In this document: positions 43,614-52,225 of the stretch, in pieces
Layout: each line of letters starts with the position of its first letter
Position numbering within the stretch: the stretch's first letter is position 1
NCBI GenBank assembly: GCA_963728195.1
Contig: CAVSIX010000018.1
Location: forward strand, 1-64,000
Direction of reading: 5' to 3'
DNA length: 64,000 nt
Origin: Sva-07 sp963728195
GTDB lineage: Bacteria > Actinomycetota > Acidimicrobiia > Acidimicrobiales > Ilumatobacteraceae
The notes under the pieces: model-generated
Seen by the model: the letters and a program-made list of their open reading frames with translations, nothing else
Databases searched by the model: none
What the model was told of the DNA's origin: nothing
Program-made: the position numbers and the translations under genes

Positions 43614-44210
43614 TCAGTGGTCCTGATCGAAGAACCCCTTGGTGGGGTCGTCTTCCTCGATCGTGCTGGTCTCGTCGACGGCGCCGCCGATCGAGAGCCG
43701 TTGACGCCCGGCGCCGACGGTCTTCTGCAGTTTGTCGAGCAGGATCTCGAACGAGCCGAGCCGCTGGTCGAGGAAGTCCTCGGTCTCGTGCTTGAGCCGG
43801 CGCGAATCTGCCTCGGCGGTCTCCATCACCTGGCGGGCACGCTGCTCGGCGGCACGCACGACCTCGGTGCGCTGCACCATGCGCTCGGCGCGCACGCGGG
43901 CGGCCTCGAGCAGCTCATCGGCCTCCCGACGCGTCTTCGCGACGAACTCCTGGCGCTCCTTGAGCATCCAGCGCGCCTGGCGCAGCTCTTCGGGCAACCG
44001 GTGCAGCGATTCCTCGAGCAGCTCGATCATCTCGTCACGGTCGATCCGCGGCGACGACGACAACGGCATGGTGGGCGCCGTGGCGATGATGTCGATGGCG
44101 CGGCGCAGCAACGTCTCGGCATCACCGACGAAACCGCCCGGCACACCGGGGTCGGGATACTCGTCGTCGATGTCGTCGTACGCCTCGTGCTCGCCGTCGT
44201 CGTAACTCAT
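43614..44210 (-). CDS. sepIVA: SepIVA-like DivIVA-domain coiled-coil protein
   Basis: A 198-residue acidic coiled-coil protein. After a disordered start (MSYDDGEHEAYDDIDDEYPDP) come helices IDRDEMIELLEESLHRLPEELRQARWMLKERQEFVAKTRREADELLEAARVRAERMVQRTEVVRAAEQRARQVME-type text, in the DivIVA/SepF-like coil style. In mycobacteria the gene between coaD/rsmD-side genes and DUF177-rnc-mutM-smc is SepIVA, a regulator of septation and polar growth; position and coil content match. The gene name is inferred from synteny, not sequence identity. ATG at 44208-44210. Confidence 0.75.
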   Translation of the reverse strand: MSYDDGEHEAYDDIDDEYPDPGVPGGFVGDAETLLRRAIDIIATAPTMPLSSSPRIDRDEMIELLEESLHRLPEELRQARWMLKERQEFVAKTRREADELLEAARVRAERMVQRTEVVRAAEQRARQVMETAEADSRRLKHETEDFLDQRLGSFEILLDKLQKTVGAGRQRLSIGGAVDETSTIEEDDPTKGFFDQDH

Positions 44211-44217
44211 GGTTGGC

Positions 44218-44715
44218 TCAGTTCTGTCCGCTCTCGTGCCGACGGCGCAGTGCATCGGCGACGTGCGACGGGACGAGATGGTCGATGGATCCACCGTACT
44301 TCGCGATCTCGCGCACGAAGCGGCTGCTGATGTACCCGAGTTCGGGGCGGCACGGAAGATACACCGTGCGAACGCCGGTGACGGCGTGGTTGTTGTGCGC
44401 CATCTGCTGCTCGATCTCGAAGTCACCCGATGTGCGCAGGCCCTTGACGATGAAGTCGACGTCGGCTCGCTGTGCCGCCTGGACGGCGAGGCCGGTCTGA
44501 GCGACGACACTGACGCCGTCGAGATGGGCGAGTGCCTCCGTGGCCATCTCGACGCGTTCGTCGACGCCGAACAGCCCCGACTCCTTCGCGTGATTGTGCA
44601 TGATCGCCACGACCACCGAACCGAACAGCTCGTCGGCCTGTTCGATGATGTCGATGTGGCCGAGGTGGATCGGATCGAAACTCCCTGGATACAGCACCCG
44701 CAGTGACCTGGTCAT
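44218..44715 (-). CDS. coaD: Phosphopantetheine adenylyltransferase
   Basis: CoaD makes dephospho-CoA from 4'-phosphopantetheine and ATP. The 165-residue protein has the nucleotidyltransferase opening VLYPGSFDPIHLGHIDIIEQAD, VKGLRTSGDFEIEQQMAHNN, and YISSRFVREIAKYGGSIDHLVP at the end. It starts in an ATGA overlap with rsmD and ends 7 bases before the SepIVA-like gene, so the operon continues. Confidence 0.97.
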   Translation of the reverse strand: MTRSLRVLYPGSFDPIHLGHIDIIEQADELFGSVVVAIMHNHAKESGLFGVDERVEMATEALAHLDGVSVVAQTGLAVQAAQRADVDFIVKGLRTSGDFEIEQQMAHNNHAVTGVRTVYLPCRPELGYISSRFVREIAKYGGSIDHLVPSHVADALRRRHESGQN

Positions 44716-45254
44716 TGGGTGTCAGACCCTACCGCTGCGTCGAGCCTGCGTTCGAGGAACGTCACACGGGTGCGGCCGTACTTCTTCTCACGGGTGACGG
44801 TCCAGTCCGCCGGGGCCGTCACCGGCGCCCCCGATTCGGCGACGACCAGATCGGCGGTGACCCGTCCGAGGAGCTCGTGCCACGCATCGAAGTCGTACGG
44901 CGGATCGGCGAACACGATGTCGGCGTCGAGCGTGCCGGCGACCGACATCGCGTCCGACGTCAGCACCTTGGCGCGGTCGCCGAGGTCGAGCGCGTCGAGA
45001 TTGTCGTTCAGTGCCCGCAGCGCCGCTCGGTCACGTTCGACGAAGACGCAACGCGCGGCGCCGCGTGACAGCGCCTCGATGCCGACTGCGCCACTGCCCG
45101 CGAAGAGGTCGGCGACGACCGCACCGTCGAGCAACCCGGAGCTGCCCAGCGAGTTGAAGATCGCCTCGCGGACGCGATCGGTGGTGGGACGCGTGGACGT
45201 ACCCGCCGGCGTGACCAGCCGACGACCGCCCAGCTCTCCCGAAACGACTCGCAT
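44712..45254 (-). CDS. rsmD: 16S rRNA (guanine966-N2)-methyltransferase
   Basis: RsmD methylates G966 of 16S rRNA. The 180-residue Rossmann protein has the opening MRVVSGELGGRRLVTPAGTSTRPTTDRVREAIFNSLGS, motif I ADLFAGSGAVGIEALSRGAA, and the catalytic DPPYDF. The ATG at 45252-45254 gives the family start; 46 further residues upstream lie in a tandem-repeat region and are unlikely. It overlaps coaD as ATGA. It is divergent from the zinc-ribbon gene at 45361. Confidence 0.95.
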   Translation of the reverse strand: MRVVSGELGGRRLVTPAGTSTRPTTDRVREAIFNSLGSSGLLDGAVVADLFAGSGAVGIEALSRGAARCVFVERDRAALRALNDNLDALDLGDRAKVLTSDAMSVAGTLDADIVFADPPYDFDAWHELLGRVTADLVVAESGAPVTAPADWTVTREKKYGRTRVTFLERRLDAAVGSDTQ

Positions 45255-45272
45255 CACGTCGAGGATAGGAGC

Positions 45273-45342
45273 GGTCGTGAGTGGCCGCGCGACGAGCGGT
45301 GGCGAGTCGCCGCGCGACGAGCGGTCGCGAGTCGCCGCCCGG
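45273..45342. repeat. Tandem repeat, 25-base unit, about 2.8 copies
   Basis: Units at 45273-45297, 45298-45322 and 45323-45342 share GGT(C/G)G(T/C)GAGT(C/G)GCCGCGCGACGAGC, with a few changes and a shortened third copy. They fill the divergent gap between rsmD and the zinc-ribbon gene, where both promoters should lie. Confidence 0.75.
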
Positions 45343-45360
45343 ACCGGCAAGACTGGGGCC

Positions 45361-45549
45361 GTGCTCTCACCGACACCACAGATCACCTGCATCGACTGCG
45401 GCGGCCGCTGCTTCCTGCTGACCCAGGCACCGGAGGACGGGATCTGGGAATCGGGCGACGTGGTCGCCTACCGCTGCGAGGACTGCCTCGACCGGTGGGA
45501 CATCGTGATGTCCGACGAGGACGACGCCGAGCTGGCCCGCGGCGACTGA
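45361..45549 (+). CDS. Small zinc-ribbon protein
   Basis: A 62-residue acidic protein with two CxxC knuckles (CIDCGGRCF near residue 10 and CEDCLDRWD near 40), the pattern of a zinc ribbon. Text between them (LTQAPEDGIWESGDVVAYR) has no known function. It starts with GTG at 45361 and reads away from rsmD. The stop is 19 bases before a family C palindrome and the recG end. Confidence 0.7.
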   Translation: MLSPTPQITCIDCGGRCFLLTQAPEDGIWESGDVVAYRCEDCLDRWDIVMSDEDDAELARGD

Positions 45550-45567
45550 CCCTGCGATCGCGGCCGC

Positions 45568-45618
45568 CGTTCTCGTGAACTCGTGCGGGAACTGTTCGCG
45601 CACGGGTTCACGAGAACG
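45568..45618. repeat. Palindromic repeat, family C (51 nt)
   Basis: Inverted repeat with 20-base arms (left begins CGTTCTCGTGAAC, right ends GTTCACGAGAACG, one mismatch) around GGAACTGTTCG. It separates the convergent ends of the zinc-ribbon gene and recG, so it can form a strong hairpin in both transcripts. A second member occurs at 52107-52157. Confidence 0.9.
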
Positions 45619-45623
45619 CCGGT

Positions 45624-47786
45624 TCAGCTCTTGGCGAGGAACTCCTCGTCGCTCTCGCTGAACACCAGTGCCAGTTCGTCGGCGAGCTGCGGATGTGCGA
45701 CGAGTTCGGGATCGGCGTCGACGATCTCGAAGGCCGCCTCACGGGCCAGCTCGACGAGGTTGCGATCGCGTCGCAGCGATGCGAGCTTGAGGTCACTGCG
45801 ACCCTTCTGCGACGTCGACATCAGCGTGCCCTCGCCGCGAAGGTCGAGGTCGATCTCGGCCAGTTCGAACCCGTCGGTGGTCGCCACCAGTGCCTCGACC
45901 CTCGGGTTGCCGACCGGGCCAGCGCCCGCCCCCTGTCCGTGCGGCGGGGCTTCGTCGCGCTGCTGGGTGACCAGCCAACAGGTCGATGCGTGAGCGCCAC
46001 GCCCGACGCGACCGCGGAGCTGGTGGAGCTGCGCGATGCCGAAGCGGTCGGCGTCGAGGATCACCATCACCGTGGCGTTCGGGACGTCGACGCCCACTTC
46101 GATCACCGTCGTCGCCACCAACACGTCGAGGCCACCGGCTCGGAACGCGTCCATCGTCGCCTCCTTCTCCGCTGGCGTGAGGCGACCGTGCAGCAGGCCG
46201 AGCCGCAAACCCGCCAGCTCGTCGGCGGTCAGGCGCTGGAACGTCTCCTCGGCCGAAGCGACCTCGAGTTTCTCGCTCTCGCCGATCAACGGGCAGACCA
46301 CGTAGGCCTGTCGGCCGTCGGCGACCTGGTGGCGCACGTCGGCCCAGACCTCGGCCTCGAGCAGCGGCCCGTCGGCCCAGCGGGTGACGATCGGCGTCCG
46401 TCCCGGGGGCAGCTCGTCGAGCACGCTGACGTCGAGGTCGCCGTACACGGTCATCGCCGCCGTGCGGGGGATCGGCGTTGCGGTCATCACGAGCATGTCG
46501 GGCACCGCACCGCCGACGGTCTTGGCCCGCAGCGCGGCACGCTGTTCGACGCCGAAACGGTGTTGCTCATCGACGACGACCGCACCGAGGCTGGCGAAGT
46601 CGACGGCGTCCTGGATCAGGGCGTGCGTGCCGATCACGATGTCGACCGAACCGTCGGCGAGCCCCGCCAGGACGTCCTTGCGATCCGATCCCGTGACCCG
46701 GTTGGTCAACAGCTCGACGCGCAGTGGTCGATCGCCGAAAAGGTTGCCGGGATCGGGAACGCTGACGCCCTGCAACAGCGCCCGCACCCCGGTGGCATGC
46801 TGTTCGGCGAGCACCTCGGTCGGCGCCATCAGGGCGGCCTGATGGCCGCCTTGGACCGCGACCATCATCGTGTCGACCGCCACGACCGTCTTGCCGGAAC
46901 CGACGTCGCCCTGCAGCAGGCGGTGCATCGGGTGCGGCGCCGCAAGGTCGTGCTCGATCTCGGCGATCGCTCGCCGTTGAGCGCCCGTCAGGGGGTACGG
47001 CAGCGCATCGTGGAACCGCTGGACGAGATCGCCGCCGAGGTCGTGGGCGATGCCACGCTGGTCGCGTTCCATCGCCCGCTTGCGCAGCACCAGGACCAAC
47101 TGCACGCGCAGCAGCTCGTCGAACGCGAGCCGACGGCGCGCCTGCTCCTTGTCGCGGATCGACTCGGGCAGGTGGATGTTCGACAGCGCATCGAAGCGGT
47201 TCGACATCCCGAGGCGCCCAAGGATCTCGGCCGGCACCGGATCGGCGATGCCGCGCTCACGACATCGGCGCAGCGCCTCTTCGACCCAGCCGGCGATCTC
47301 CCACGTGTTGAGCTGCGCTTTCTCACTCTGCGGGTAGATCGGCACGATCCGGCCGGTGCGGTCGCCGATCAGGTCGACGACCGGGTTCGCCATCTGCAGG
47401 CCACCGCGGTAGACGTCGGCCTTGCCGAACAGCGCGATCTGCAGACCGTCGCGGAGCTGGCGTTCGCGCCATGGCTGATTGAAGAACACCACGTCCATAC
47501 GGCCCGAACCATCACCGACGTTGACGTTGACCATCGTGCGGCGGTTGCGCGTGACGCGCTTGGTCACCGAACGTACCGTGGCGAGCACCAACGCCTCCTC
47601 CCCCGCCACGAGGTCGGCGATCCGCGCCTCGTTCGACCGGTCGACCCACCGGCGCGGATAGAAGGTGACCAGGTCGAGCAGGCTGTCGACGCCGATCGCA
47701 GCGAGCGACGCCCGCTTCTTGTCGCCGACACCCTTCAGCCGGTCGACGTCGATCGCGGCGAGGTCGCGGAACGCCAGTGCGTTCAC
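45624..47786 (-). CDS. recG: ATP-dependent DNA helicase RecG
   Basis: RecG reverses stalled replication forks and branch-migrates junctions. The 720-residue protein has the N-terminal wedge OB domain (ATVRSVTKRVTRNRRTMVNVNVGDGSGRMDVVFFNQPW), Walker A LLQGDVGSGKTVVAV, APTEVLAEQHATGV, Walker B VVDEQHRFGVEQR, VMTATPIPRTAAMTVYGDLDVS, and the helicase C-terminal lobe with EVGVDVPNATVMVILDADRFGIAQLHQLRGRVGRG. The start is a GTG at 47784-47786, overlapping the DAK-family gene's stop (GTGA). Length is normal for the family. Confidence 0.97.
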   Translation of the reverse strand: MNALAFRDLAAIDVDRLKGVGDKKRASLAAIGVDSLLDLVTFYPRRWVDRSNEARIADLVAGEEALVLATVRSVTKRVTRNRRTMVNVNVGDGSGRMDVVFFNQPWRERQLRDGLQIALFGKADVYRGGLQMANPVVDLIGDRTGRIVPIYPQSEKAQLNTWEIAGWVEEALRRCRERGIADPVPAEILGRLGMSNRFDALSNIHLPESIRDKEQARRRLAFDELLRVQLVLVLRKRAMERDQRGIAHDLGGDLVQRFHDALPYPLTGAQRRAIAEIEHDLAAPHPMHRLLQGDVGSGKTVVAVDTMMVAVQGGHQAALMAPTEVLAEQHATGVRALLQGVSVPDPGNLFGDRPLRVELLTNRVTGSDRKDVLAGLADGSVDIVIGTHALIQDAVDFASLGAVVVDEQHRFGVEQRAALRAKTVGGAVPDMLVMTATPIPRTAAMTVYGDLDVSVLDELPPGRTPIVTRWADGPLLEAEVWADVRHQVADGRQAYVVCPLIGESEKLEVASAEETFQRLTADELAGLRLGLLHGRLTPAEKEATMDAFRAGGLDVLVATTVIEVGVDVPNATVMVILDADRFGIAQLHQLRGRVGRGAHASTCWLVTQQRDEAPPHGQGAGAGPVGNPRVEALVATTDGFELAEIDLDLRGEGTLMSTSQKGRSDLKLASLRRDRNLVELAREAAFEIVDADPELVAHPQLADELALVFSESDEEFLAKS

Positions 47787-49474
47787 TCGACTCCGAAGAG
47801 ATAGGGGTACAGCGGCTGACCACCGTGGTGCACGTCGACGTGGACGTTGCCGCGGTGGTCGCCGAGCCATCCGACGATCTGGTCGGTGACCGCAGCGTCG
47901 GCATCGGCGCCCGTGATCACGGTGACCAGCTCGGCCGCATCGCCGACGATCGCGTCGAGCAGTGCCATCGCCGCACCCTCGACCGACGGTGCGACGGCGA
48001 TGATGCCGTCACCACGGACCAGGCCGAGCCAATCGCCTTCGACGATCACGCCGGCACCGCTGGTGCTGTCACGAACTGCTCGTGTGATCTCGCCGGTGAC
48101 CACCGACGCCGCCGCTTCGCCCATCTCGGTGGCGTTGTCGAGCGCCGATGCGTCACCGTCGTAGGCGACGAGCGCAGCGAGCGCCTCGGGCATCGAGCGG
48201 GTCGGCACGACGACGACGTGCTTCTCGGTGAGCGCATCGAGCTGCTCGGCGACCGGAATGATGTTCTTGTTGTTCGGCAGCACGACCACCTGATCGGCGT
48301 TCACGCGCTGCACCGTCTCGAGCAGCTCCGCCGTCGAGGGATTCATCGTCTGGCCACCGGTGACCACGCCTTGCACGCCGAGCTGGGCGAACAACTCGAC
48401 CAGACCGTTGCCCGAGCAGACGGCGACGACGGCGGTGGCGACGGCGGGCAGCTCGTCGGCGACCGGTGCGGCGAGTGCGGTCGAGGCCAGCTCCGCCTCA
48501 CGCTTCGCGTGCTCCTCGTCGACCTCCTCGAACAGGTCGCTCACGCGGATCGTCTTCGGGCGGCCGCCGAGGTCGAGCGCCACCTCGATGGCGGCGCCGA
48601 TCTCGTTGGTGTGCACGTGACAGTTCCACAGGCCGTCGCCGCCGACCACGACGATCGAGTCGCCGATCGCGCCCCAGTGTTCCTTGAAGTCGCGAATCCG
48701 CTCGTCGGGCAGGTCGAGGAAGTACATCACCTCGTAGCGCTGCTCGCTCACGTCGAGTTCCCCGGGGGTCGCCGCATGGCGGTGTGCGACCGCATCGAAG
48801 GCGGCACCGACCGCACCGGTCGTGCCGTCATCCGGCTCGGCCACCGGCAGCGGTTCGCCGTCGACGACGTAGAGCACCGAATCGAGCAGCAACAGGAACC
48901 CTGCGCCACCTGCGTCGACGACGCCGGCGTCCTTGAGCACCTGGAGCTGCTCGGGGGTGTTGTCGAGGGCCAACTTGCCGGCCGCTCGGGCTGCCCGGGC
49001 GACCTCGACGAGCGATCCCCCGGCGTCAGCGGCTTCCTTGGCGGCCTCGGCGCTCTCGCGGCACACGGTCAGGATCGTGCCCTCGATCGGCTTGAGGACC
49101 GCCTCGTAGGCGCCCGTCGCGGCGGCCTGCAACGCCTCGGCGAACTTCGCGCCCCGCACGTCGGCGTGTTCCTTGACCGTGCCGGCGAACCCGCGCATGA
49201 TCTGGCTGAGGATGACGCCGCTGTTGCCGCGAGCGCCCATCAGCGACCCGTGGCTGATCGCGTCGCAGGTGGCGTCGTGATCGTCGTCGGGTGCGTTCTC
49301 CATCTCGGCGACCACTGCGTCGAGCGTCCGGGCCATGTTGGTGCCGGTGTCGCCGTCGGGTACCGGGTACACGTTGAGCCGGTTCAACCCGTGGGCGTGA
49401 TCACGTACCGTGTCTCGAAAGGTGCGGACCGTCTCGCGCAGCGCAGCGGTGTTCAACCGTTCCAGAGTGGGCAC
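47783..49474 (-). CDS. DAK2-domain fatty acid kinase-like protein (YloV/FakA)
   Basis: A 563-residue protein with an N-terminal DAK2/Dak-phosphatase domain (NVYPVPDGDTGTNMARTLDAV; HGSLMGARGNSGVILSQIMRGFA) and a C-terminal FakA-type region (EQRYEVMYFLDLPDERIRDFKEHWGAIGDSIVVVGGDGLWNCHVHTNEIGAAIE). FakA phosphorylates fatty acids bound to a FakB protein; by family the same is likely. It sits before recG, an arrangement also seen in Firmicutes and other actinobacteria. Start: GTG at 49472-49474, before PTLERLNTAALRE. No FakB gene was seen in this window. Confidence 0.88.
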   Translation of the reverse strand: MPTLERLNTAALRETVRTFRDTVRDHAHGLNRLNVYPVPDGDTGTNMARTLDAVVAEMENAPDDDHDATCDAISHGSLMGARGNSGVILSQIMRGFAGTVKEHADVRGAKFAEALQAAATGAYEAVLKPIEGTILTVCRESAEAAKEAADAGGSLVEVARAARAAGKLALDNTPEQLQVLKDAGVVDAGGAGFLLLLDSVLYVVDGEPLPVAEPDDGTTGAVGAAFDAVAHRHAATPGELDVSEQRYEVMYFLDLPDERIRDFKEHWGAIGDSIVVVGGDGLWNCHVHTNEIGAAIEVALDLGGRPKTIRVSDLFEEVDEEHAKREAELASTALAAPVADELPAVATAVVAVCSGNGLVELFAQLGVQGVVTGGQTMNPSTAELLETVQRVNADQVVVLPNNKNIIPVAEQLDALTEKHVVVVPTRSMPEALAALVAYDGDASALDNATEMGEAAASVVTGEITRAVRDSTSGAGVIVEGDWLGLVRGDGIIAVAPSVEGAAMALLDAIVGDAAELVTVITGADADAAVTDQIVGWLGDHRGNVHVDVHHGGQPLYPYLFGVE

Positions 49475-49681
49475 GGCCAACGAGCTTACGAGAACGTGCC
49501 ACCGTTGGCGCCAGAGGACGACCGGCGTACCGATCCGCACGCGCGACCCGATCGGGACACCGGCGTGGGGCGCGCCGATCGAGTTGGTAGCATTTCATGG
49601 CTGTCCCGGCAGGCGGAGTCGTCGGTCGGGCACCACCAACGTGATCGAGCCGGGAATCCGGCAGCTCTGCAGGAGAATCCA

Positions 49682-49873
49682 ATGGCATCGAAGTGTGAAG
49701 TGTGTGGCAAGGGCCCCTCGTGGGGCATGTCGGTGTCGCACTCGCATCGCCGCACCAAGCGACGCTGGAACCCGAACATCCAGCGGGTTCGCACCAGCGT
49801 GAACGGCGCGTCCAAGCGCGTCAACGTGTGCACCGGCTGCATCAAGTCCGGCAAGATCGTCAAGGCGGGCTGA
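49682..49873 (+). CDS. rpmB: 50S ribosomal protein L28
   Basis: A 63-residue L28: MASKCEVCGKGPSWGMSVSHSHRRTKRRWNPNIQRVRTSVNGASKRVNVCTGCIKSGKIVKAG, with CEVC and CTGC zinc pairs. AGGAGA lies 6 bases upstream of the ATG. It is divergent from the DAK-family gene, with a 207-base gap that holds a possible TAGCAT -10 but no clear -35. A cold-shock-like gene follows after 9 bases. Confidence 0.97.
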   Translation: MASKCEVCGKGPSWGMSVSHSHRRTKRRWNPNIQRVRTSVNGASKRVNVCTGCIKSGKIVKAG

Positions 49874-49882
49874 GTCCTCGTC

Positions 49883-50104
49883 ATGCAGGGGGTCATCAAG
49901 GCCTACGATCCGGCCAGCGGTGACGGACTCGTCATGTCCGACACCGACCTCCACGATTACGAACTGGCCGCCGATGCGCTGGCCGGTTCGGTGTTTCGCA
50001 TGCTGCGCCAGGGCCAGCGTGTGGTGTTCGACCTCGACGACGCCGGCTTCGCCACGCATCTGCGCCTCGGCTCCGAGGTCGACATGGCGACGCCCGGCGC
50101 CTGA
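49883..50104 (+). CDS. Small cold-shock-domain-like protein
   Basis: A 73-residue protein reading GVIKAYDPASGDGLVMSDTDLHDYELAADALAGSVFRMLRQGQRVVFDLDDAGFATHLRLGSEVDM. The start G-x-I-K-x-Y-D-x-x-x-G-x-G matches the first strands of a cold-shock OB fold, but the RNP aromatic residues of CspA are mostly lost, so RNA binding is uncertain. It follows rpmB by 9 bases and is likely in the same transcript. The 203 bases to pckG hold no other gene. Confidence 0.7.
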   Translation: MQGVIKAYDPASGDGLVMSDTDLHDYELAADALAGSVFRMLRQGQRVVFDLDDAGFATHLRLGSEVDMATPGA

Positions 50105-50307
50105 CGCCGGCGCGCCCGGCGCCGAGCTGCCGAACCGGTTTCCGCCGGCGCCGTCCGGGGAAGTCGTGACCTTGTGCCCCGAGCTCTGTTTCGTCGTTCG
50201 AACCCGCGCGCCCTACGCTGGAGTTCAGCGATCGATGCCGTCGTCGACCCGACGCGCAGGCAGGTTGCACGGATCTCAACCCCCGGAACTCGACGAGGAG
50301 TCACCAG

Positions 50308-52104
50308 ATGAGCGGAACGACCAGCAACCAGCGCCTCAAGGACTGGGTCTCGGAATGGGCAGCGGTGATGCAGCCCGCCGACATCTACTGGTGTGACGGC
50401 TCCGCCGACGAGTACGAGCGCCTGTGCCAGGAGCTCGTCGACTCGGGGACGTTCACCAAGCTCGACGAGGCGAAGCGGCCCAACAGCTACTGGGCCCACT
50501 CCGACCCCGGTGACGTCGCCCGCGTCGAGGACCGCACCTTCATCTGTTCGCTGACCGAGGACGAAGCCGGACCGAACAACAACTGGCGCGACCCCGCCGA
50601 GATGCGCGCGGAGATGAAGCGGCTCTACACCGGTTCGATGAAGGGCCGCACGATGTACGTCGTGCCGTTCTCGATGGGGCCGCTCGGCTCGCCGATCGCT
50701 CACATCGGTGTGCAGCTCACCGATTCCGCCTACGTGGCGGCGAACATGCGGATCATGACCCGGATGGGCCAGGGCGCCCTCGACGTGCTCGGTGACGGCG
50801 AGTGGGTCCCGTGCCTGCACAGCGTCGGTGCACCGCTCGAGAACGGCGCCGAGGACGTGCCGTGGCCGTGCGACGCCGAGAACAAGTACATCGTCCATTT
50901 CCCCGAGACCCGCGAGATCTGGTCCTACGGCTCCGGCTACGGCGGCAACGCCCTGCTCGGCAAGAAGTGCTTCGCGCTGCGTATCGCTTCGGTGATGGCG
51001 CGCGACGACGGCTGGCTCGCCGAGCACATGCTGATCCTCAAGCTGACCAACCCCGAGGGCGAGTCGAAGTACATCGCCGGCGCCTTCCCGTCCGCCTGCG
51101 GCAAGACGAACCTCGCGATGCTCGTGCCGACGATCCCCGGATGGAAGGCCGAGACGATCGGCGACGACATCTGCTGGATGAAGTTCGGCGACGACGGCCG
51201 GCTGTATGCGATCAATCCCGAGGCCGGCTTCTTCGGAGTGGCGCCGGGCACCAGCTACGAGACGAACGCCAATGCGATGGACACGCTGTGGGGCAACTGC
51301 GTCTACACGAACACCGCACTCACCGACGACGGCGATGTCTGGTGGGAGGGGATGACCGACACACCTCCCGCCCGAGCGACCGATTGGAAGGGCAACGCCT
51401 GGAATCCCGAGATGGACAACCCGGCTGCGCATCCCAACGCCCGCTTCACCGCGCCGGCATCGCAGTGCCCGTCGATCGCTCCCGAGTGGGAGGATCCGGC
51501 GGGCGTCCCGATCTCGGCGATCCTGTTCGGCGGTCGGCGCCGTACCACCGTGCCGCTGGTGACCGAGGCGAACGACTGGGAACACGGCGTGTTCCTCGGC
51601 TCGATCATGGCGTCGGAGAAGACCGCAGCCGCCGAGGGCACCCAGGGCGAACTGCGCTTCGACCCGATGGCGATGCTGCCGTTCTGCGGCTACAACTACG
51701 CCGACTACTTCGCTCACTGGTTGTCGATGGAGAAAGCGACCGATCCGGCGAAGCTGCCGAAGATCTTCTTCGTCAACTGGTTCCGCCGCGACGACGACGG
51801 TCGGTTCCTGTGGCCCGGCTTCGGCGAGAACAGCCGCGTGCTCAAGTGGATCTTCGAGCGGGTGAACGGCAACGCCGATGCGATCGACACGCCGATCGGC
51901 AAGCTCCCGACGAAGGACGCACTCGACACCAACGGACTCGAGATCGACGAGGCCGACCTCGACACGATCCTGTCGGTCGACGTCGACGGATGGAAGGCGG
52001 CGATCCCCCAGATCCGCGAGCACTTCGCACAGTTCGGTGACCGTCTCCCCGACCGGCTCAACGTCGAGGTCGACGAACTCGAATCCAAACTCGCCGACGC
52101 CTGA
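50308..52104 (+). CDS. pckG: Phosphoenolpyruvate carboxykinase (GTP)
   Basis: PckG interconverts oxaloacetate and phosphoenolpyruvate using GTP, for gluconeogenesis and anaplerosis. The 598-residue product has EDRTFICSLTEDEAGPNNNW (substrate region), YVVPFSMGPLGSPIAHIGVQLTDSAYV, the kinase-1a loop GAFPSACGKTNLAMLVPT with the reactive Cys, GDDICWMKFGDDGRLYAINPEAGFFGVAPGT, and FGGRRRTTVPLV. The GTP-type enzyme is usual in actinobacteria. A family C hairpin follows its stop. Confidence 0.97.
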   Translation: MSGTTSNQRLKDWVSEWAAVMQPADIYWCDGSADEYERLCQELVDSGTFTKLDEAKRPNSYWAHSDPGDVARVEDRTFICSLTEDEAGPNNNWRDPAEMRAEMKRLYTGSMKGRTMYVVPFSMGPLGSPIAHIGVQLTDSAYVAANMRIMTRMGQGALDVLGDGEWVPCLHSVGAPLENGAEDVPWPCDAENKYIVHFPETREIWSYGSGYGGNALLGKKCFALRIASVMARDDGWLAEHMLILKLTNPEGESKYIAGAFPSACGKTNLAMLVPTIPGWKAETIGDDICWMKFGDDGRLYAINPEAGFFGVAPGTSYETNANAMDTLWGNCVYTNTALTDDGDVWWEGMTDTPPARATDWKGNAWNPEMDNPAAHPNARFTAPASQCPSIAPEWEDPAGVPISAILFGGRRRTTVPLVTEANDWEHGVFLGSIMASEKTAAAEGTQGELRFDPMAMLPFCGYNYADYFAHWLSMEKATDPAKLPKIFFVNWFRRDDDGRFLWPGFGENSRVLKWIFERVNGNADAIDTPIGKLPTKDALDTNGLEIDEADLDTILSVDVDGWKAAIPQIREHFAQFGDRLPDRLNVEVDELESKLADA

Positions 52105-52106
52105 CC

Positions 52107-52157
52107 GCTTCTCGTGAACTCGTGCGGGAATTGTTCCCGTACGAGTTCACCAGAACG
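52107..52157. repeat. Palindromic repeat, family C (second copy)
   Basis: A second member of the family seen at 45568-45618. The left arm GCTTCTCGTGAACTCG is shared almost exactly, while centre and right arm have changed together (GGGAATTGTTCCC, then GTACGAGTTCACCAGAACG), so pairing is kept. It starts two bases after the pckG stop and lies between convergent pckG and rpmA. Confidence 0.87.
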
Positions 52158-52170
52158 AGTTGAGGACGCA

Positions 52171-52205
52171 AAACGGCCCGGCCCCCTCGCGGGGACCGGG
52201 CCGTT
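52171..52205 (-). terminator. Intrinsic terminator of the rplU-rpmA transcript
   Basis: A GC-rich hairpin: arms AACGGCCCGG / CCGGGCCGTT (10 bp) plus CCCC/GGGG with one bulge, loop CTCGC. Read on the minus strand the stem is followed directly by TTTT, so it fits a Rho-independent terminator for rpmA, which ends 21 bases before it. Confidence 0.85.
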
Positions 52206-52225
52206 CGATTCTCAGCGAGTCGTGA

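Noticed and set aside
49957..52023. Long minus-strand reading (688 residues) opposite pckG
   Set aside because: pckG is unmistakable on the plus strand; the antisense text is low-complexity Arg/Val-rich and has no domain.
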